Position numbers and translations under genes: made by a program. The notes below the pieces were generated by a model, which saw nothing but the letters and a program-made list of their open reading frames with translations, did no database searches and was not told where the DNA came from. A stretch of DNA of 8,040 nucleotides from Phycisphaerae bacterium (GTDB lineage Bacteria; Planctomycetota; Phycisphaerae; SM23-33), in NCBI GenBank assembly GCA_030628445.1, contig DAOVQV010000055.1:1-8040 (forward strand). The letters run 5' to 3'. This document shows positions 6,792 through 8,040 of the stretch, in pieces (position 1 is the stretch's first letter; each line of letters opens with the position of its first letter).

Positions 6792-7822
6792 TTGCCTAAC
6801 TGTTGGATTACCTCTCGGATATCGATCGCGCCCAGACACGCATCTATGCATCGCCCACACCCGACGCAGCCCAACAGGGCGACCTGCTGCGGAGAATAGG
6901 TGAACTTATGGAGCACACGATTGGCCAGCCGACTCGACAACTGCGGGCGGGGGGTTAGTTTCATGTGAACGCCGCCGGCCATGCGATGGTAGCTGCTCAG
7001 GAGACAACTATCCCATGTCCGGATGCGTTCGAAGGCCTCCGGGCCCAACACCTGATCGTAAAGGTAAAAACAGTAACACGTCGGGCAAATATTTGTGCAG
7101 GCGGCGCATTCGACGCAGTCGGCGGCAAAATCCTGCCAGCCCGCATCGTCGCCCTCGGGCAGGCCGGGCTGGCGCGTATCGTCGGCCGAAAAACCAAACC
7201 CCGCGTTAAGCTGGACGACCCGATCGGTCATTTCCTGGCGGGTCTTGTCGCGCTGGGCTAATTGTGCCGGCGAGGGCCCGGGAAGTTCAGCCGAGTCCAG
7301 TAGCTTCTGACCCTTTTCGGTAGCCACTTCCAGGACAAACCCGTCCCGGACGGGGCTGAGGTTGATGTCAAAGCCCTCTGTGGCGAACGGCCGTCCGCCG
7401 AGGAGCGTACAGAAGCACGACTCGGCGCAATCGACACAATCGCAGGATACTATGACCGCAGAATCGCGCCTTCCACGGTAGGGCGGATCGTCGAAGTCGC
7501 CCTCCAGCATCACCTTGTCCAGGTAGTTACGAGCCCGAAGCTCGCAGGCCCTCACGCCCACCAGGACCATCTGAGCAGTCTCGGTACCCGTCGCCACCGC
7601 AGCGCCCTTACCGTACCGGCCCATTGACTCAGCCGCCGGTAGGAAAAACCCTTTGGGACTCTGGGCTGCGCGGGGCTGGCGAAGCGGCTCCAGTGAAGTA
7701 TCGTCCTGTACAGAATCCACCCAGGCCAGCTTGTCGGTCGCAACAGGCCCAAAGACGCGAACCCCCTCAAGCCCTGAAAGCAGCTTTGCTAACCTTCCCT
7801 CTGGTGCATAATACGTCGTCAC
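6788..7822 (-). CDS. Multi-FeS protein, sulfhydrogenase beta/AsrA-like (HydB-like)
   Basis: Counted from a GTG at 7822 the product has 344 residues, normal for HydB/AsrA-type subunits. The N-terminal domain has the family stretch SPKGFFLPAAE (55-65) and GVRACELRA (89-97). A cysteine-rich middle segment, CDCVDCAESCFC (127-138), probably binds a further metal or cluster. Two C-terminal [4Fe-4S] motifs follow: Cys236/239/242/246 (CVECAACTNICP) and Cys319/322/325/329 (CVGCGRCIDAC). In sulfhydrogenases and anaerobic sulfite reductase this subunit receives electrons from the flavoprotein encoded next to it. The frame stays open upstream to 8038 and would add 72 residues with a hydrophobic helix. 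However, AGGA lies 9 nt before the GTG, and family similarity begins near here. It is the first gene visible in the operon. No siroheme sulfite reductase gene is present, so an AsrABC system is not supported. Confidence 0.88.
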   Translation of the reverse strand: MTTYYAPEGRLAKLLSGLEGVRVFGPVATDKLAWVDSVQDDTSLEPLRQPRAAQSPKGFFLPAAESMGRYGKGAAVATGTETAQMVLVGVRACELRARNYLDKVMLEGDFDDPPYRGRRDSAVIVSCDCVDCAESCFCTLLGGRPFATEGFDINLSPVRDGFVLEVATEKGQKLLDSAELPGPSPAQLAQRDKTRQEMTDRVVQLNAGFGFSADDTRQPGLPEGDDAGWQDFAADCVECAACTNICPTCYCFYLYDQVLGPEAFERIRTWDSCLLSSYHRMAGGVHMKLTPRPQLSSRLANRVLHKFTYSPQQVALLGCVGCGRCIDACLGAIDIREVIQQLGK

Positions 7823-7831
7823 ATTCAGGTT

Positions 7832-7835
7832 TCCT
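7832..7835 (-). promoter_or_regulatory. Ribosome-binding site supporting the GTG start of the HydB-like gene
   Basis: AGGA on the minus strand, 9 nt before the GTG at 7822-7820, supports the shorter protein over the 416-residue open frame that starts at 8038. Confidence 0.5.
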
Positions 7836-7944
7836 GCAGGCAGAGTTTCGTAATAACTATGGTGTGAGCAGACCAAACGATCTAACTTCAACACCGCCAG
7901 CCAAACCAGACAAATACAAAAAGCTCCGGCAAGAGTCCAGCCAC

Positions 7945-7974
7945 ACACTACAGATTTTCGCAAGGGCGAGTCAA
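7945..7974 (-). promoter_or_regulatory. Candidate sigma70-type promoter of the hydrogenase operon
   Basis: On the minus strand a TTGACT box (7969-7974) is followed after 18 nt by TAGTGT (7945-7950). The -35 matches the consensus at 5 of 6 positions; the -10 is weak, 3 of 6. Transcription would begin near 7938 and leave a leader of about 115 nt before the GTG. The position upstream of the first gene, in the only long stretch without family-supported coding, favours it. The site is predicted by eye and falls inside the open frame of the longer alternative start. Confidence 0.35.
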
Positions 7975-8040
7975 GCAATTCGTGGAATTTTTCACAAGAC
8001 TTTCGCCGGGCCTCAGGGCGGTTCCGGCGCCTCCACACAA

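Larger units (their letters stand above)
7823..8040 (-). other. Upstream leader region, probably non-coding
   Basis: These 218 bases lie upstream of the chosen start of the HydB-like gene and hold the candidate promoter and ribosome-binding site. The frame remains open and would encode a basic segment followed by a hydrophobic stretch (VVCGWTLAGAFCICLVWLAV). I see no similarity of that segment to the HydB/AsrA family and no divergent gene on the plus strand, and the DNA is less GC-rich than the genes. I favour leader DNA, but an N-terminal membrane anchor is not excluded. Confidence 0.45.

Noticed and set aside
6788..7822. Anaerobic sulfite reductase (AsrABC) operon, given the AsrA- and AsrB-like pair
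   Set aside because: No siroheme-binding AsrC-like gene follows; the next genes are hydrogenase-related.

Overview
This window holds most of one long, tightly packed operon, entirely on the minus strand and read from the right edge to the left. It encodes a membrane-bound, complex I-related [NiFe] hydrogenase of group 4 (Hyc/Ech/Mbh type), joined to a soluble electron-input module. The DNA is GC-rich and the metabolism is anaerobic, built on many Fe-S proteins. This fits an anaerobic bacterium; a planctomycete-like or other uncultured sediment bacterium is possible, but nothing here fixes the phylum. No mobile elements, RNA genes or CRISPR arrays were seen.

Layout in transcription order. Positions 7823-8040 are probably leader and promoter DNA, with a TTGACT/TAGTGT promoter candidate. 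Positions 6788-7822 encode a multi-FeS protein of the HydB/AsrA (sulfhydrogenase beta) family. Positions 5973-6791 encode an FAD, NAD(P) and [2Fe-2S] protein of the HydG/AsrB (sulfhydrogenase gamma) family. Positions 4198-5865 encode a short molybdopterin-oxidoreductase-like protein that keeps the N-terminal [4Fe-4S] motif. Positions 3656-4198 encode a HycB/CooF-type protein with four [4Fe-4S] clusters. Then come the hydrogenase core genes: the HycD/NuoH-like membrane anchor (2704-3651), HycG/NuoB-like small subunit (2273-2713), NuoC-like 30 kDa subunit (1715-2254) and HycE/NuoD-like large subunit (534-1718) with all four NiFe-binding cysteines. The start of a NuoL/HyfB/MrpD-like ion-pumping subunit (1-528) runs off the left edge.

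Inferred joint function: the HydG-like flavoprotein would exchange electrons with NAD(P)H. The HydB-like and HycB-like proteins, possibly with the NuoG-like protein, would pass them along Fe-S clusters to the proximal cluster in the small subunit. The NiFe site in the large subunit would reduce protons or oxidise H2, coupled to H+ or Na+ movement through the HycD-like and NuoL-like membrane subunits. The most notable point is this combination: a sulfhydrogenase-type beta/gamma pair, a shortened formate dehydrogenase/NuoG-like protein and a group 4 hydrogenase in one transcription unit. Whether the real electron partner is NAD(P)H, formate or ferredoxin cannot be settled from sequence alone.
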